From Cadophora sp. MPI-SDFR-AT-0126 (lineage: Eukaryota; Ascomycota; Leotiomycetes; Helotiales; Ploettnerulaceae): a stretch of 64,000 nucleotides of DNA. Positions 1 to 14,765 of the stretch are shown one piece after another. The first letter of the stretch is position 1. Every line of letters starts with the position of its first letter. The position numbers and the translations under genes were made by a program. A model generated the notes under the pieces. That model was not told the origin of the DNA, ran no database searches, and was given only the letters and a program-made list of their open reading frames with translations. The DNA lies in contig JAGMVK010000010.1 of assembly GCA_020747065.1 (NCBI GenBank), positions 1,426,001-1,490,000 on the forward strand, given 5' to 3'.

Positions 1-2611
1 GACTGAGGTATCTGCATTTGAGGATGCATTTGTTGCACCTTGGCCAGGTACGAGTACATGAAGTTACTCAGCAGAACTTGACTATACAGCGCGCGACGAG
101 GATTTGCCAGTTTGATATGTGCCATGCGGTAAATTGCCCGTTCTTCCAAAATAGAGAACCTTGTCCAGTTATAATCAATGTCTGGTTTGAGCTGACGAGG
201 CGGGGGCTCTGGCGAAAGGGTTCGCAGGGAGCTGCCCTTCTTTCCACCAGAATCACGGTCATTCTTTTTCTTACCCCCACCAAAGAATGAGGAGAAGAGG
301 CTATCCTTCTCTTTCTTGTTTTCTGTGCCAGATTTGCGACTGCTTTCCTTCTTTCTCTCGTCTTGGAGTCTGTAATCAGCATTGTCACGTTCCAGCAGGA
401 TGCTTTCCCTCCCTCTCGTGGCACCAGTATCCAAAGTCGCCTGTAGCACGTCTAAGCGAGCGATATCGTGTGCTTTGTCGACCGCCACCTTCCCTTTGCC
501 CTTTTTGCCGTCCTTGTGATCCTCTTCCCTTTTCTTTTCTTTCTTTTCCTTCTCGTCGCTACCTTTAAACCAACCCCAGCTCGTTTTCCGGGTTCCAGTC
601 TCTGACTCATCCTTGTCTTTCTTAGACTTCTTATCAGACTTTCGCTCGTCAGCGGTAGGAATGAAGGTAAGAGTATCTGTCCTTGCATTACTTCCTGGTA
701 GCGGGGAAGGATTTTGAGCCATATCATTGAGAGTCTGTGATGAAGCAGGCTTCTGGATCACGTTGGAGCTTGACATCTGTCGATCTAGCACAGGACGCCT
801 ACTTGACCGGGCGGGTGGTTCCGGGGAGGATTGCTTCTGTTGTTGTATTGATGGATGGGGTCCTTGTGAGGAAGACCTCTCGGGAAATTGCAAGGTCGGT
901 TTGACAGGCGGTACCTCAACTTCCTCCGTTGGTGGAGGGGTTTCTATTATACGAGGAACTGGCGTATCATTCCTAGGAATGGAATTATTCCTTGGTTGTG
1001 ATGAGGTCTCTGAAGGTGTTTGACTTGGTCCAGCGGTATCCATGGAGAAAAAATCGATTTTCCCGATTTCAGGAGTGCTATTGTCTGAGCTCTCATTCTG
1101 GGAGTTTGTCTGAGTTAGATTTTGCAGACGGCGGGCGCCACGGTGAGGTCGAGAGAAATTTTCTGTGGCCGTCGGTTCGGATTGCACCTTCGTGAGCGGG
1201 AAACCAATTGGTGATGCTGCTATAGGGGATTCCTCCCCATCCGTATCAGCTCGCATTGTACCAGCTCTTCTGGGGCCTCTCCCTTCTTTCCTCAAACTTC
1301 CCCTCCTGTATGTGGTCCTGGTGGATCTCCGGAGTCCAATCCCTGGGGCTTGTGGTAATATTGGCATGTCCTCACTTTCGGGCACCTCTCCATTGCTATT
1401 CCTTCTCATGTTGGTGTCCAGCGTAAGTTTTTGCATTGCTTTCGAGGGATCCCTTACAAGCGCGTCCAGCTCCTTCAGATCAGATATCTTCAATTCCGGA
1501 ATCTGATGGGTCGATAGGGATTTCTTTCGCTCTAACTGGTCCGCACCATCTTTGTAGCCCAGCGCTCCCCTTCCTCCGTCGTTATCGATCTGCCTTGAGA
1601 GCATAGATTTCTTCCTCCTCAATCCACCTACAGAGCCAGCTCGTTCTATGCCATCCGGGGATAAAGACGTCTGTTCTCCAGAACGACGTTTGATAGATTG
1701 TACCCTATTCTCAAGGAACGTTTTGAACTCCATGGGCGCAAGCTCCGGATGCACCCTTGCTGGCACCCAGAAGAGCCGCGAGGGATCATCTTCGTCATCG
1801 TCTCCGGTAGGGGCAACAGAAGGCATCATAGAGCTCTGAAAAGAGGGCAGATCAGGGTCGCTTGTATTTCCAACATCCATGGACATCCGTCGGAGGGCTT
1901 GTAAATTGCTGAGTTCTTGAGCAACTGCCGCTGGATCGGATTCATAGTCTATATTGCTGAGGGGAAATTGTGAATTTGCATCGGAGCCATTCCTATCTCT
2001 AAGGGATAACGAAGGTGACAGTTCTCCCTTGTTGAAGGAACCGCTTCTGGGTGATTGTAACATGGCTGGACTAGTATGCGCCTTCTTTCCAGTATTCCCA
2101 TTTGTATGTGGAGATGGTCTACCCCTCGGGTTGTTGCCCCCGTCAAAATATGTATTCCCTGCCTCGACAGACTCGTGGAGAGGAGAGGTAACGAAACCGC
2201 CGGAATCGATCGAGTCGTGTAGTGGGGAGTTGATAAAGCTTAATGGTCGCGAGTCGCGTTTTGAATAGTCGTCATCTCCATACATATCTCCGATTGCTTC
2301 AGTAACGTGGTGGTTGGTATCACTTATGGAGAGTTGAGGAGCATGCCCGCGGCGGCTGGCGAAGCTGCCGCCAATCTCTCGGGGTCTAGATGAGGTCTGA
2401 CGGAAGGGAAACTGGTCAGCGAAGGTTCAACTGAGCTCTGATCTGTAGTTTTGTGCAGGATACCGTGCAACGTCCCAGTGCTCGCGTGCAACAGAGGGAG
2501 ATAGAGACACAAGCGCAGGGTCTCTGGAGCAGGCGGGCAATGAGACGACAATGGTGAATCAGGACCGACAGAGAGCCAGGTATCGAAGTGCAGAAGGCTA
2601 CATACCTTCAT
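1..2611 (-). CDS. zds1: Zds1-like cell-polarity/cell-cycle regulator (3' end outside window)
   Basis: Partial gene, running off the left edge. One open frame from 2396 to 1 gives about 798 residues, mostly low-complexity Ser/Pro/Lys/Glu-rich. Two conserved blocks identify it. Near the N-terminus comes SISDTNHHVTEAIGDMYG, followed by FWVPARVHPELAP and FKTFLENR, typical of the Zds N-terminal region. At the window edge is a Zds_C block with IDYNWTRFSILEERAIYRMA and QVLLSNFMYSYLAKVQ. Zds proteins in yeast bind PP2A-Cdc55 and act in polarity, mitotic entry and chromatin silencing; this role is inferred from family. The start is probably split: ATGAAG (2606-2611), a 209-bp intron with a gtatgt donor at 2605 and an acceptor at 2397, then exon 2. 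This gives an N-terminus MKTSSRPREIGG in frame. The tiny first exon is the least certain part; domain identity is secure. Confidence 0.85.
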
Positions 2612-7167
<4,556 letters not shown>

Positions 7168-7860
7168 GGTATATTAGGTAGGATAGCATGTATGCATGAA
7201 ATTGTTCAGGAGCCAATGGGCTTGTTTGTTTGTTTTCGATCACAACTAAAACTCAACACGATGAGCCAGCAAAGGTTGCTGCCGAAGCAAGTACTTTGGC
7301 CCGATGAAAGGCTTGGCAATCGTCCTCGTGATCTTCACCGGGGATGTCGGGGATATCATTAGTTTCTCACCTGCCGGATGAACACAAGCTTATTCAAGAA
7401 CAGTTATTCTACCATACCGTTTGCCCCACAAACAAGGATTCCTTTCGGCATCTCTCATGTTTCCATCAGGCACATTCTCTTTAGTGGCACAAGGGTATTG
7501 AGATATTGCGGGGTAGGTCCGGTCCTTGATGGCTCCACGGCATGATTTACTTCGTGGAAGTTCCTCAGTTCCATGAATCGTACACACCACCCGGTGATCT
7601 TCCGCAGTAGTAACGACAAGCCTTACGAATCTTCCAGTACCTCGGTGTTTCTTTACAATTCTTGGGGATGTTCGGGGAACAAGATTGACGATTGTCAATG
7701 GCGCGGGTAAAGCAAGTGGGCCGATCGTACAGGTTCACTTGGTGCCGTTGTTTTTCCACGTCCCGAATATATAAAGGCCATGTCTTAAGCTGGGAATTAT
7801 GCTGATAGTTCAGGTTACCCCTCGATCTCCGCCTTCCTCTTTCCTCAAATCTTTCCTTTC
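7168..7860. other. Intergenic/promoter region of the GH5 gene
   Basis: No gene is visible. It contains a good TATA box and two matches to the CreA/Mig1 consensus SYGGRG, at 7338-7343 (CCGGGG) and 7508-7513 (GCGGGG). These hexamers are degenerate and occur by chance often, so carbon-catabolite repression of the GH5 gene is only a suggestion. Confidence 0.5.
7768..7775 (+). promoter_or_regulatory. TATA box of the GH5 gene
   Basis: TATATAAA, a perfect TATA match, 93 bases before the ATG at 7861. A strong TATA box suits an inducible secreted-enzyme gene. Confidence 0.6.
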
Positions 7861-9197
7861 ATGATGCATTTCAAGTTCTCTGGTCTCGCTGTCCTAGCAC
7901 TGAGTGTTATCAATGGACAATGCTGGCCAGATGCACCATTCTTCTCATCAGGACGATGGATCCACAACTCCAAAGGAAACAATGTCACCTATGCGGGTGT
8001 CAATTGGCCTGGAGCTGCTGATGTCATGATTCCTGAAGGCCTCCAGTACACTTCCATCGCCAAGATCGTTTCAGATATCAAGAGTTTGGGTATGAATGCT
8101 ATTCGATTGACGTTCGCTATCGAGATGATTGATGATATCTTGGATAATGGAGGAGATGTTAAGCTGTCTGCTGCTTTCAATAAGGCTTTGGGAACTACGA
8201 ATGGACCGATTGTATTGCAGAAGGTCTTAACGAACAACCCAAGCTTTACAGCCAGTACGACGAGACTCCAGGTATGTCACCCATTCACTTCTCACCTGCG
8301 AGGCCAGGTAGCTAACTGTTCTCCAGGTATTTGATGCTATTGCTGCCGAGTGTTTGAAGCAACAGATTTACGTCCATCTTGATAATCACATGTCGAAGGG
8401 AGAATGGTGCTGCTCATCAGACGATGGCAACTCATGGTTCGGAGACACATATTTTAACACCGCCAAGTGGAAGCGAGGGCTCGAATACATGGTCAATCAT
8501 GTAAGTCTACCCAACACCATCTAAACCCATCTCACAAGCTGACATAATGTCAAAGGGCAAAAGTTGGCCAGCACTAACAAGCATCGGCATGCGCAACGAA
8601 CTCCGCAACCCAACCAACAATGCCACTCTCGCAACAACATACAACTGGGGAGTCTGGTACACCAACATGGTCGCCGCCTCCAAGGCCATCAACGCCGCCA
8701 ACCCCGACATCCTCATCACCTTCTCCGGCCTCAACTTCGACACGCAACTCAAGCCCGTCGTCGAAGGGACCGATCTCGGCAGCGGCGTCAAATTCCTCAA
8801 ATCATCCTTCACCTACGCCGACAAAATCATCCTCGAGCTCCATGACTACGAGAACTCTATCACGTCCTGCAGCTCCCTCCAAAGCAATCTCGTCAACAAC
8901 GGCTTCAGCACCTTGACTGGCACGAAAGTGAATACCCTCCCAATGATGCTTACAGAGTGGGGACATAATCAGGCGGATAGCTCGTATACCGGTGTATATG
9001 CGAGTTGTTTAAGGAGTTACTTGCCGGCGCAGAAGGTGGGCTGGTTCTATTGGGTGGTGGCCGGGAGCTATTATATTAGGTCTGGCACGCAGGATTATGA
9101 GGAGACTTGGGGTCTGTATAACCATGATTGGAGTGGGTGGAGGTCTGCAGCCAACATCGTGGAGATGAAGAAGGCTGTTGCGGCGACTTTGGCTTGA
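7861..9197 (+). CDS. Secreted GH5 glycoside hydrolase (cellulase-like)
   Basis: A predicted extracellular beta-glycanase of glycoside hydrolase family 5. Three exons, 7861-8271, 8327-8500 and 8556-9197, with two introns of 55 bp each; both junctions are phase 0 and the product is 408 residues. The first about 20 residues form a signal peptide (hydrophobic GLAVLALSVINGQC). Family features: N-terminal YAGVNWPG, GMNAIRLTF early in the barrel, SIGMRNELR with the acid/base Glu210, MLTEWGHNQ with the nucleophile Glu329, and a WFYWVV strand near the end. No carbohydrate-binding module is visible. It is probably a cellulase or a related beta-glucanase; the GH5 subfamily and substrate cannot be fixed by eye. 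An in-frame second ATG follows directly at codon 2. It lies downstream of the GH2 gene on the same strand with its own promoter. Confidence 0.93.
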
Positions 9198-9425
9198 AGC
9201 ATCCTGTGACATTTATCATGTCTTGATTTTTTTCCCTTTGAACCAAAGGGCAGAAGCGAAATCTTGTAAAACCAAGCTGAATGAGTGAAATTTCCCAGGA
9301 AGGGGCGGAGTGTGTCTCGATTCGATTGTATAACTGAGGGCTCGTGTCTGTGCCATCAGGAAATTCAATGAGCACTATTTCCAGATGAGTTTTGATCTCC
9401 ATAGGCGTTTACTACCACGGATCCT

Positions 9426-10724
9426 TCACAGAAGGAAGGTCATCCTCGGGGGTAGCTCCCCATCCTCTTGCATCTTTCTCGCAACCTCATCAACGTCACT
9501 CCAAACTCGGATCAGATTCTCTCCAACGATAAGCCGGGCATTCTCGTCCGTAATGCCTTGTTTGAGCATCTCAGCCACAAGTTCAGGATACTTAGCCACA
9601 TCCTCCAAGCCCCGAGGAGTCGCCGGCATGCCATCAAAATCACTCCCGATCCCGATATGCTCATAACCGATCAAATCTCCAATGTACCGCATGTGTCTGA
9701 CCACCTGCGAGACAGTCAAGTTCGCATCGTATCGCTCAGGAAGGCCGTTCTTGTTCCCTCCTAGAGAGTTCCGACAGCTAACAAAGTCAGGCGAGAAAGT
9801 CATGGTGCGAGCCTTCACCAGATGCAAAACATCGTCTGATACATTCCGAGGATGAGGACACAGCGCATATGCACAGCTATGACTGAAGACCACTGGAGCT
9901 CTACTCCCAAACCCAGTCCTTTTCCTTCGAATCTCCAAGGACATCGCGCATTGTGCTTGCGGCAGTATGAGAAAGGTCGACGATCATTCTCAGACGATTC
10001 ATCTCGTGGATCATCGAGTGCCCGGCTTTACTGACACCTCCTCGGAATGGCTCTGCCGCAGCAACCCTCCAGTAGGCAGATCCACGAGCGCTGAGTCGGC
10101 ATAGGCGTTGGCACAATTGCGAGTCAATGTTACTAAACGGACGCCACGAGCGTGATAGTCCCGGAGCTTAGAGAACGAACCATCTATGAGGTGAAGACCT
10201 TCAAGGGCAAGTGGTGGAATAACTTTCCCGGATTTGAAAATGTCCATTGCGGAGCTGCTGCTGACTGGGACGGCGAAGGTGTCGTTGTACTTCGCAAAGA
10301 GACGGTGTAATACGTCGACTGCGGCGCTGGAGATGGCAAGAGCTAGTAGCAAAGGTGAGCTTGATCTCATCCAAGCTGGTGTCTAGGAGTAAGATAGGGG
10401 GACTCTTACCTTCACGGAAGTATTTTGAGGTATAGTTAGATCCATTCTTTGGGCAATCTGAAAATGTAGACCAGAAAGCACCTCCCAGTTGACCTGCCTT
10501 GAGCCGAGCTAGTTCTGCGTGCTCACTGAAGTGACCGGTTTCGAAAGGTTCCGTGAAGTTGGTCTGATATATATGGTCGTTATGAGTCCATCAAATGTTG
10601 TATGCCAAGTCAATATGACCATCTGAGATAGGGCGTAAGTGGAGTTTCGTGGTTGAGAATTGCGAAACTTACCCAACAGTGGAACTGTGCTCAAGATGGA
10701 GTCGACTCGCGAGGCAATGGTCAT
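9426..10724 (-). pseudogene. Decayed membrane dipeptidase (peptidase M19)
   Basis: Homologous to zinc-dependent renal/membrane dipeptidases, which split dipeptides using a binuclear metal site. Reading from 10724: RVDSILSTVPLL, then an intron 10623-10672, then DGHIDL (the HxD metal motif), HNDHIYQTNF, AGQLGGAFWS, an intron, then VDVLHRLFAKY, EGLHLIDGS, VTLTRNCANAYADS, EMNRLRMIVDLSH, VVFSHSCAYAL, HPRNVSDDVL and IGIGSDFDG. The order matches the whole family, but the frame is broken: an in-frame TGA at 10591-10593 just after the HxD motif (family members usually have Arg-Gly there), a frameshift near 10040-10060, an insertion of about 25 bases near 9905-9930 that shifts frame without usable splice sites, and a small deletion near 9800. 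I infer a recent pseudogene. A hydrophobic stretch encoded just upstream (10740-10860) may be the remnant of its membrane anchor. Confidence 0.75.
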
Positions 10725-10959
10725 CGGTACAGACTGGCGTGCTCGCCAGAAGCGCGGAGGTTGATACAGGTTAGGGTACCAAATAGACAGAAGCAGAGCA
10801 AGTATCCCAAAGCTGATTTGTTTTCTTTCGGATAAATATCGCTGACATAATCAGCACATAAGCGAGTGTTGGAAGCCATACCAAACATACTACACCTCAA
10901 CTTTATCCTGCAATTTGTTTCCATATAGAGATCTAGGTCTTCAAGTCTCCACATATCTA

Positions 10960-11400
10960 AACTTGTTTCGAATTCTCTTATATTTCTACATCCAAATCAA
11001 CTTCCGTTTTGAGGACCATCCCGATGCGAGAATGGAATAGATTACCGTATTGTAGCTGGTAACGATGCAGATCAGAATGCCGTCTGTTGGGTATAGCTAT
11101 GAATTATCTCCGTGTCTCACATACTGAAGCCCCATGATTTCATTATCCCAAGTACCATCGTCTTCGGAACCGTAACCTAAGTGTGCTGATGGCAAGGCTA
11201 GCTGTGCCGACGACCATCATAAGCTGACTGCCACTCTTCCCGAACATCTCATACGTTGCATAATTCGACATGAAAAAGCCTATTTTACCAGAATTTTTTT
11301 TGATATATGGGCTCGCTATACACCAGAAATGGGCGACAATAATCGAGTAGAAAAGATCTGTGAAACCTTTTCCGATAATGGCTGCCAAGGTGAGACAGTC
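10960..11400. other. Gene-poor spacer between two pseudogenes
   Basis: No recognisable gene. A minus-strand open frame at 11143-11388 encodes two hydrophobic stretches but starts with TTG and matches no family I know. It may be a relic or chance. Confidence 0.4.
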
Positions 11401-11414
11401 TGCTTGAGATACTT

Positions 11415-12432
11415 CCAGTGGTAAGAAAGGTTTACAAGAGTGAAGCCTTACATGTCACTCCTCGTGGTACCGCCCAAAGACCTTTCTCAAACAAGTTTCA
11501 CGCACGCAGAAGCATCGCAAAGAGAAGGACTTCTCGCTCGACCGCCCTGGTATTGCGATACGCAAGCAACTGCTTCCTCGTTTGGAATTCTCCAGAAGTG
11601 TTGTTGAAGAACACTACCTGCCTCTCGTTCATCAGATCTTGAGGGACGATTTTGGCTGCGAAGCCGAGACTTTTATGTTCAATTGGAAAGTATGATGTTC
11701 TTGCTCACTTTATTTTGGGTAGAAGAGCCAATGTATATTGCGACGGTCAAGTACGAATCGGGCATCAGTTGATCCAGATTCACTAGTTAACATTGCAGAC
11801 CTAGACCTCGTGCTCGTGCCCGCAAATGCTGTCCATGTCGGTCAGAATTGTTTTGGGAACACCTTTGAAATTATTTTTTCGAAATGCTGACGGGAGTCAA
11901 TAGACGATAGTGAGAGCGCAGCAAGAGCTCGGGTTAAAGTCCATTTCAAGGATGGGGTACACGAATTGCTGAGTCGGCGAGTGCAGATAATCAAGTAAGG
12001 ATTTCCAATAGATCAAGCATGTGATATTCAAGGAGCTTACAGGAATAGTGTATGGCGACCTATCATCACACAAGTTGAAGACTACCCCTGAGCGGTGTGC
12101 GATGTAAGTACAGCTCGCAACGAAGACATGGTCGCTGCCGACAGTGTTCGCAGAACATATATTGGAGAGAGTCTCCACCTAATTTATCGCAACCACTATG
12201 AATGGTATTATTTGCCAAATCAGACAAAAGACGAGGTTATCATGATGAAAATATACGATTCATATTTAGCCCCGAATGCCCGATGTATGATCTTTACCAT
12301 TCTGGAACCTGGATGTTTACTGACACTCCGAACAGGGTGTCCACACACGTCTTTCTAGTAGAATAACGCTCCTGAATTCCCAAAATCAAGAGAGAGCATC
12401 GAGGTCAGAGCAATCTTATCACAGACTTCTGA
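11415..12432 (+). pseudogene. Decayed AsaB/CmcJ-like oxidoreductase or methyltransferase-like gene
   Basis: Matches the fungal hydroxylase/desaturase AsaB-like family (CmcJ/GA4-desaturase-like), which often acts in secondary metabolism. In order along the strand: KPYMSLLVVPP (about 11440), a frame change, then DFSLDRPGIAI (about 11523), VVEEHYLPLVHQILRDDFG, a probable intron from about 11691, NAVHVD joined over a second intron to DSESAARARV, VHFKDGVHELLSRRVQII, a third intron, then VWRPI, VEDYP, AVCD, WYYLPNQTKDEV, YDSYLAPNAR, a last intron, and CPHTSF. The family C-terminus APxxxxSRESIEVRA continues in the same frame past two adjacent stops. Lesions: frameshift near 11500, TGA at 12089-12091 inside the VEDYPLAVCD block, TAG at 12356-12358 and TAG at 12359-12361. 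Splice sites are still intact, which points to recent decay. No biosynthetic backbone gene is nearby, so no cluster is claimed. Confidence 0.7.
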
Positions 12433-13200
12433 AAATATTTCCTGTCTGAGTACTGGTACACTTGAACTCAGATGTACAGATCAGATACTGCGGATAATTT
12501 GACTGTGTTAATCTGTAGAGTTTGCAAACAAATACCTTACCTTGGTGCCGTTCTCTAATCAGTTCTGACAATTTGAAAAACTTCCATGCCGGGGTTTTCG
12601 GACTACACCACTCAAACCTGTCATTGAGAGGTATTGGGACACTTTCCCCCTTTCCTGGCTCTTGAGGTAATCTTACCTTCTCACCATTGTTCGTCAATTA
12701 CTCCTATGTTGACTTTTCAAACATTTTGTACATTTTTGAGAGTATTCATTCTTGTTCAGGGTGTATTCTATGTTCGATAAATTGAAGTAGATCGGCTCCA
12801 CTTCGGTTGCCCTTCTCCGAAGTTGAGAAACATAATCTTTAATCATGTAAGTCCGGTTGCAATGCTACAGTGATGGCGCCGAACTCTGTTCACATGTTTC
12901 AAATGGTAAAGCGGGCATCCATAGAGAGATATTTGACACAAACTCCAGGATTCGGATGTTACCTTCCGGCTAAGACCCCACCAACCTAGTATTTCTCAGC
13001 CCAAACTCCGACTTACCGGTACGAGATTTAGGAAGGTCTCGTGATTGATGAGATCAACTCGCGTGTAAATCTCAGCGAAGCCGTAGGTCGAAGGCATCAT
13101 AACGTGGCCGTAAGTTCTTACAAATTCTTGTTATGAAAGTAACATTAGCAGCTTCGGATACTACTCTCGCCTTCGTACAGGATTGCATCACAGGCTCACA
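12433..13200. other. Intergenic region upstream of the ICL/PEPM-like gene
   Basis: No gene seen in 768 bases. It presumably contains the promoter of the gene at 13201. Confidence 0.5.
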
Positions 13201-14213
13201 ATGTCCAACGCTCCGCTGACTGGCGCAAAACGACTGAGAGAACTCCTAGCAGATGGAAATAAGATTGTTGTATGCCCTGGAGTATACGATGGAATCACTG
13301 CGAGATTATCTCGTGCTGCTGATTTTGAAGCCCTGTACATGGTTAGTCAACATATTCATTCCAGTACAAGCTTAGCTGACCTCGCTCCAGACTGGAGCCG
13401 GGACTTCCATGTCCAAGCTTGGTTGGGCTGATCTCGGAATGGCGACGTTGAATGATATGCAAAGCAATGCTTCGATGATTGCATCGCTAGATCCAAGTTG
13501 CCCTGTGATTGCAGATGCAGACACTGGCTATGGTGGCCCTGTTATGGTCGCAAGGACTGTGGCTCAGTATGCTCGGGGAGGTGTTGCAGCTCTGCATATC
13601 GAAGACCAGGTAAGTCAAGTGAGTAATTCCTGGGTGAGTGAAGTCTAATAGATCTCAGGTTCAGGAGAAGAGATGCGGCCATCTTCTCGGCAAGCAGATC
13701 GTTGACCGCGAAATATACTTCACCCGACTCCGAGCAGCTGTCAAGACCCGAAATGACCTGCAGTCGGACATGTTGATTATTGCTCGAACAGATGCGAGAC
13801 AAGGCTCCGGATTTGACGAGGCTGCAGAGCGTCTGAAAGAAGCTGTCAAGATCGGAGTTGACGCAGTGTTTCTGGAAGCCCTGCAGTCTAAGGACGAAGC
13901 GAGCAGAATCTGCGAGATGATGGGAGATGTTCCAGTCCTACTCAACATGGTTCCTGGTGGAACGACGCCTGATATTACAGTTGATGAAGCGAGAGAACTA
14001 GGCTTCAGGATGATCATCTTTCCTGGGCTGAGTCTGATTCCAGTGATGTTGAGTGTTCAGGCAGAATTAGAACATTTAAAGACCAAGGGCTTTGTTTCCC
14101 CGAAGAACGCAGGTCATGGCGTGAAGGGACTGTTCAACATGTGCGGGTTGCAGGAGTGTATCGATATTGATAAGGCTGCTGGGGGTATGGCCTATGCAGA
14201 TGTAGGCAAATAA
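13201..14213 (+). CDS. Isocitrate lyase/PEP mutase superfamily enzyme
   Basis: A TIM-barrel C-C or P-C lyase of the isocitrate lyase/phosphoenolpyruvate mutase superfamily, of the short 'carboxyvinyl-carboxyphosphonate phosphorylmutase-like' type (often oxaloacetase, 2-methylisocitrate lyase-like or petal-death-like enzymes). Exons 13201-13341, 13391-13609 and 13659-14213, all phase 0, give 304 residues. Seen: VCPGVYDGITARL (substrate phosphate/carboxylate loop), DADTGYGGP (Mg2+ binding), HIEDQ, then across an intron KRCGHL with the catalytic Cys126, and IIARTDAR. The start is the ATG at 13201; the open frame extends slightly upstream but only with non-ATG codons. No mitochondrial or peroxisomal signal is obvious. 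Exact substrate unknown. It is convergent with the small gene at 14385, 171 bp away. Confidence 0.9.
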
Positions 14214-14384
14214 CAACTGAGCACTGAAGCAGTCAGTCATGAGAAAACGGAGAAGCTCAAAACATACTACCCAAAAAGGTAGTCTAAAATACAAACGGGA
14301 CAAATTCACGTTTGCTCTTCGTAAAAACATTGCAAAAAACATTTTACCAAGAGGATCTTGACACAGCCAAGTCCAAAATTTTAC

Positions 14385-14765
14385 TCATTGATTATTCATC
14401 AAGACAGCATTCAACGAGATGGGCTCAAACTCACCATCGTCGATGCCAGCCCAGGAAGCATGCTCGCTCGCCTGCGACACATCCTCACCTAATCCCTTCC
14501 CCTTCTGAGCCTTTGCCACCTTTTCATTCAGTGTCCTCAGCTCGGACCTGATTTTGGACAAAGTAGCGGCCGTCTTCTTTTGCTTCTTGGCGCATGCCTG
14601 GCAGACTGTCTCGACTTTCAAGGAGTGCAGCGGGTGCGCGTTCATGATTTCGCATTCCCGGGAGAAACTTCCGTCCAGGAAAGCTTTGTGGAGATTGCAG
14701 GTGAGAACTCGTCTGCCCCAACCGTTGTGTCGGCAAGAGTACACGGTACGTCTGTGGTAACACAT
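14385..14765 (-). CDS. Small Cys/His-rich conserved fungal protein
   Basis: A single-exon gene of 126 residues. The N-terminal half is rich in Cys and His (MCYHRRTVYSCRHNGWG, CNLHKAF, SRECEIMNAHPLH, VCQACAKKQ), in an order that could bind one or two zinc ions. The second half is a charged, probably helical stretch (LSKIRSELRTLNEKVAKAQK). I recall similar short hypothetical proteins in many moulds, always uncharacterised, so I assign no function. The ATG sits at the first codon of the conserved CYH motif, which supports the start. Confidence 0.65.
   Translation of the reverse strand: MCYHRRTVYSCRHNGWGRRVLTCNLHKAFLDGSFSRECEIMNAHPLHSLKVETVCQACAKKQKKTAATLSKIRSELRTLNEKVAKAQKGKGLGEDVSQASEHASWAGIDDGEFEPISLNAVLMNNQ

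Noticed and set aside
9426..10724. M19 dipeptidase as an intact multi-intron gene
   Set aside because: No gt..ag pair removes the TGA at 10591 or bridges the shifts near 10050 and 9915 while keeping conserved motifs.
11143..11388. 81-codon minus-strand hydrophobic frame as a transporter fragment
   Set aside because: Starts with TTG and matches no transporter signature I can name; noted only as possible relic.
11415..14213. A secondary-metabolite gene cluster
   Set aside because: Only a broken tailoring-like gene and a generic ICL/PEPM-like enzyme; no polyketide synthase, peptide synthetase, terpene cyclase or cluster regulator in the window.
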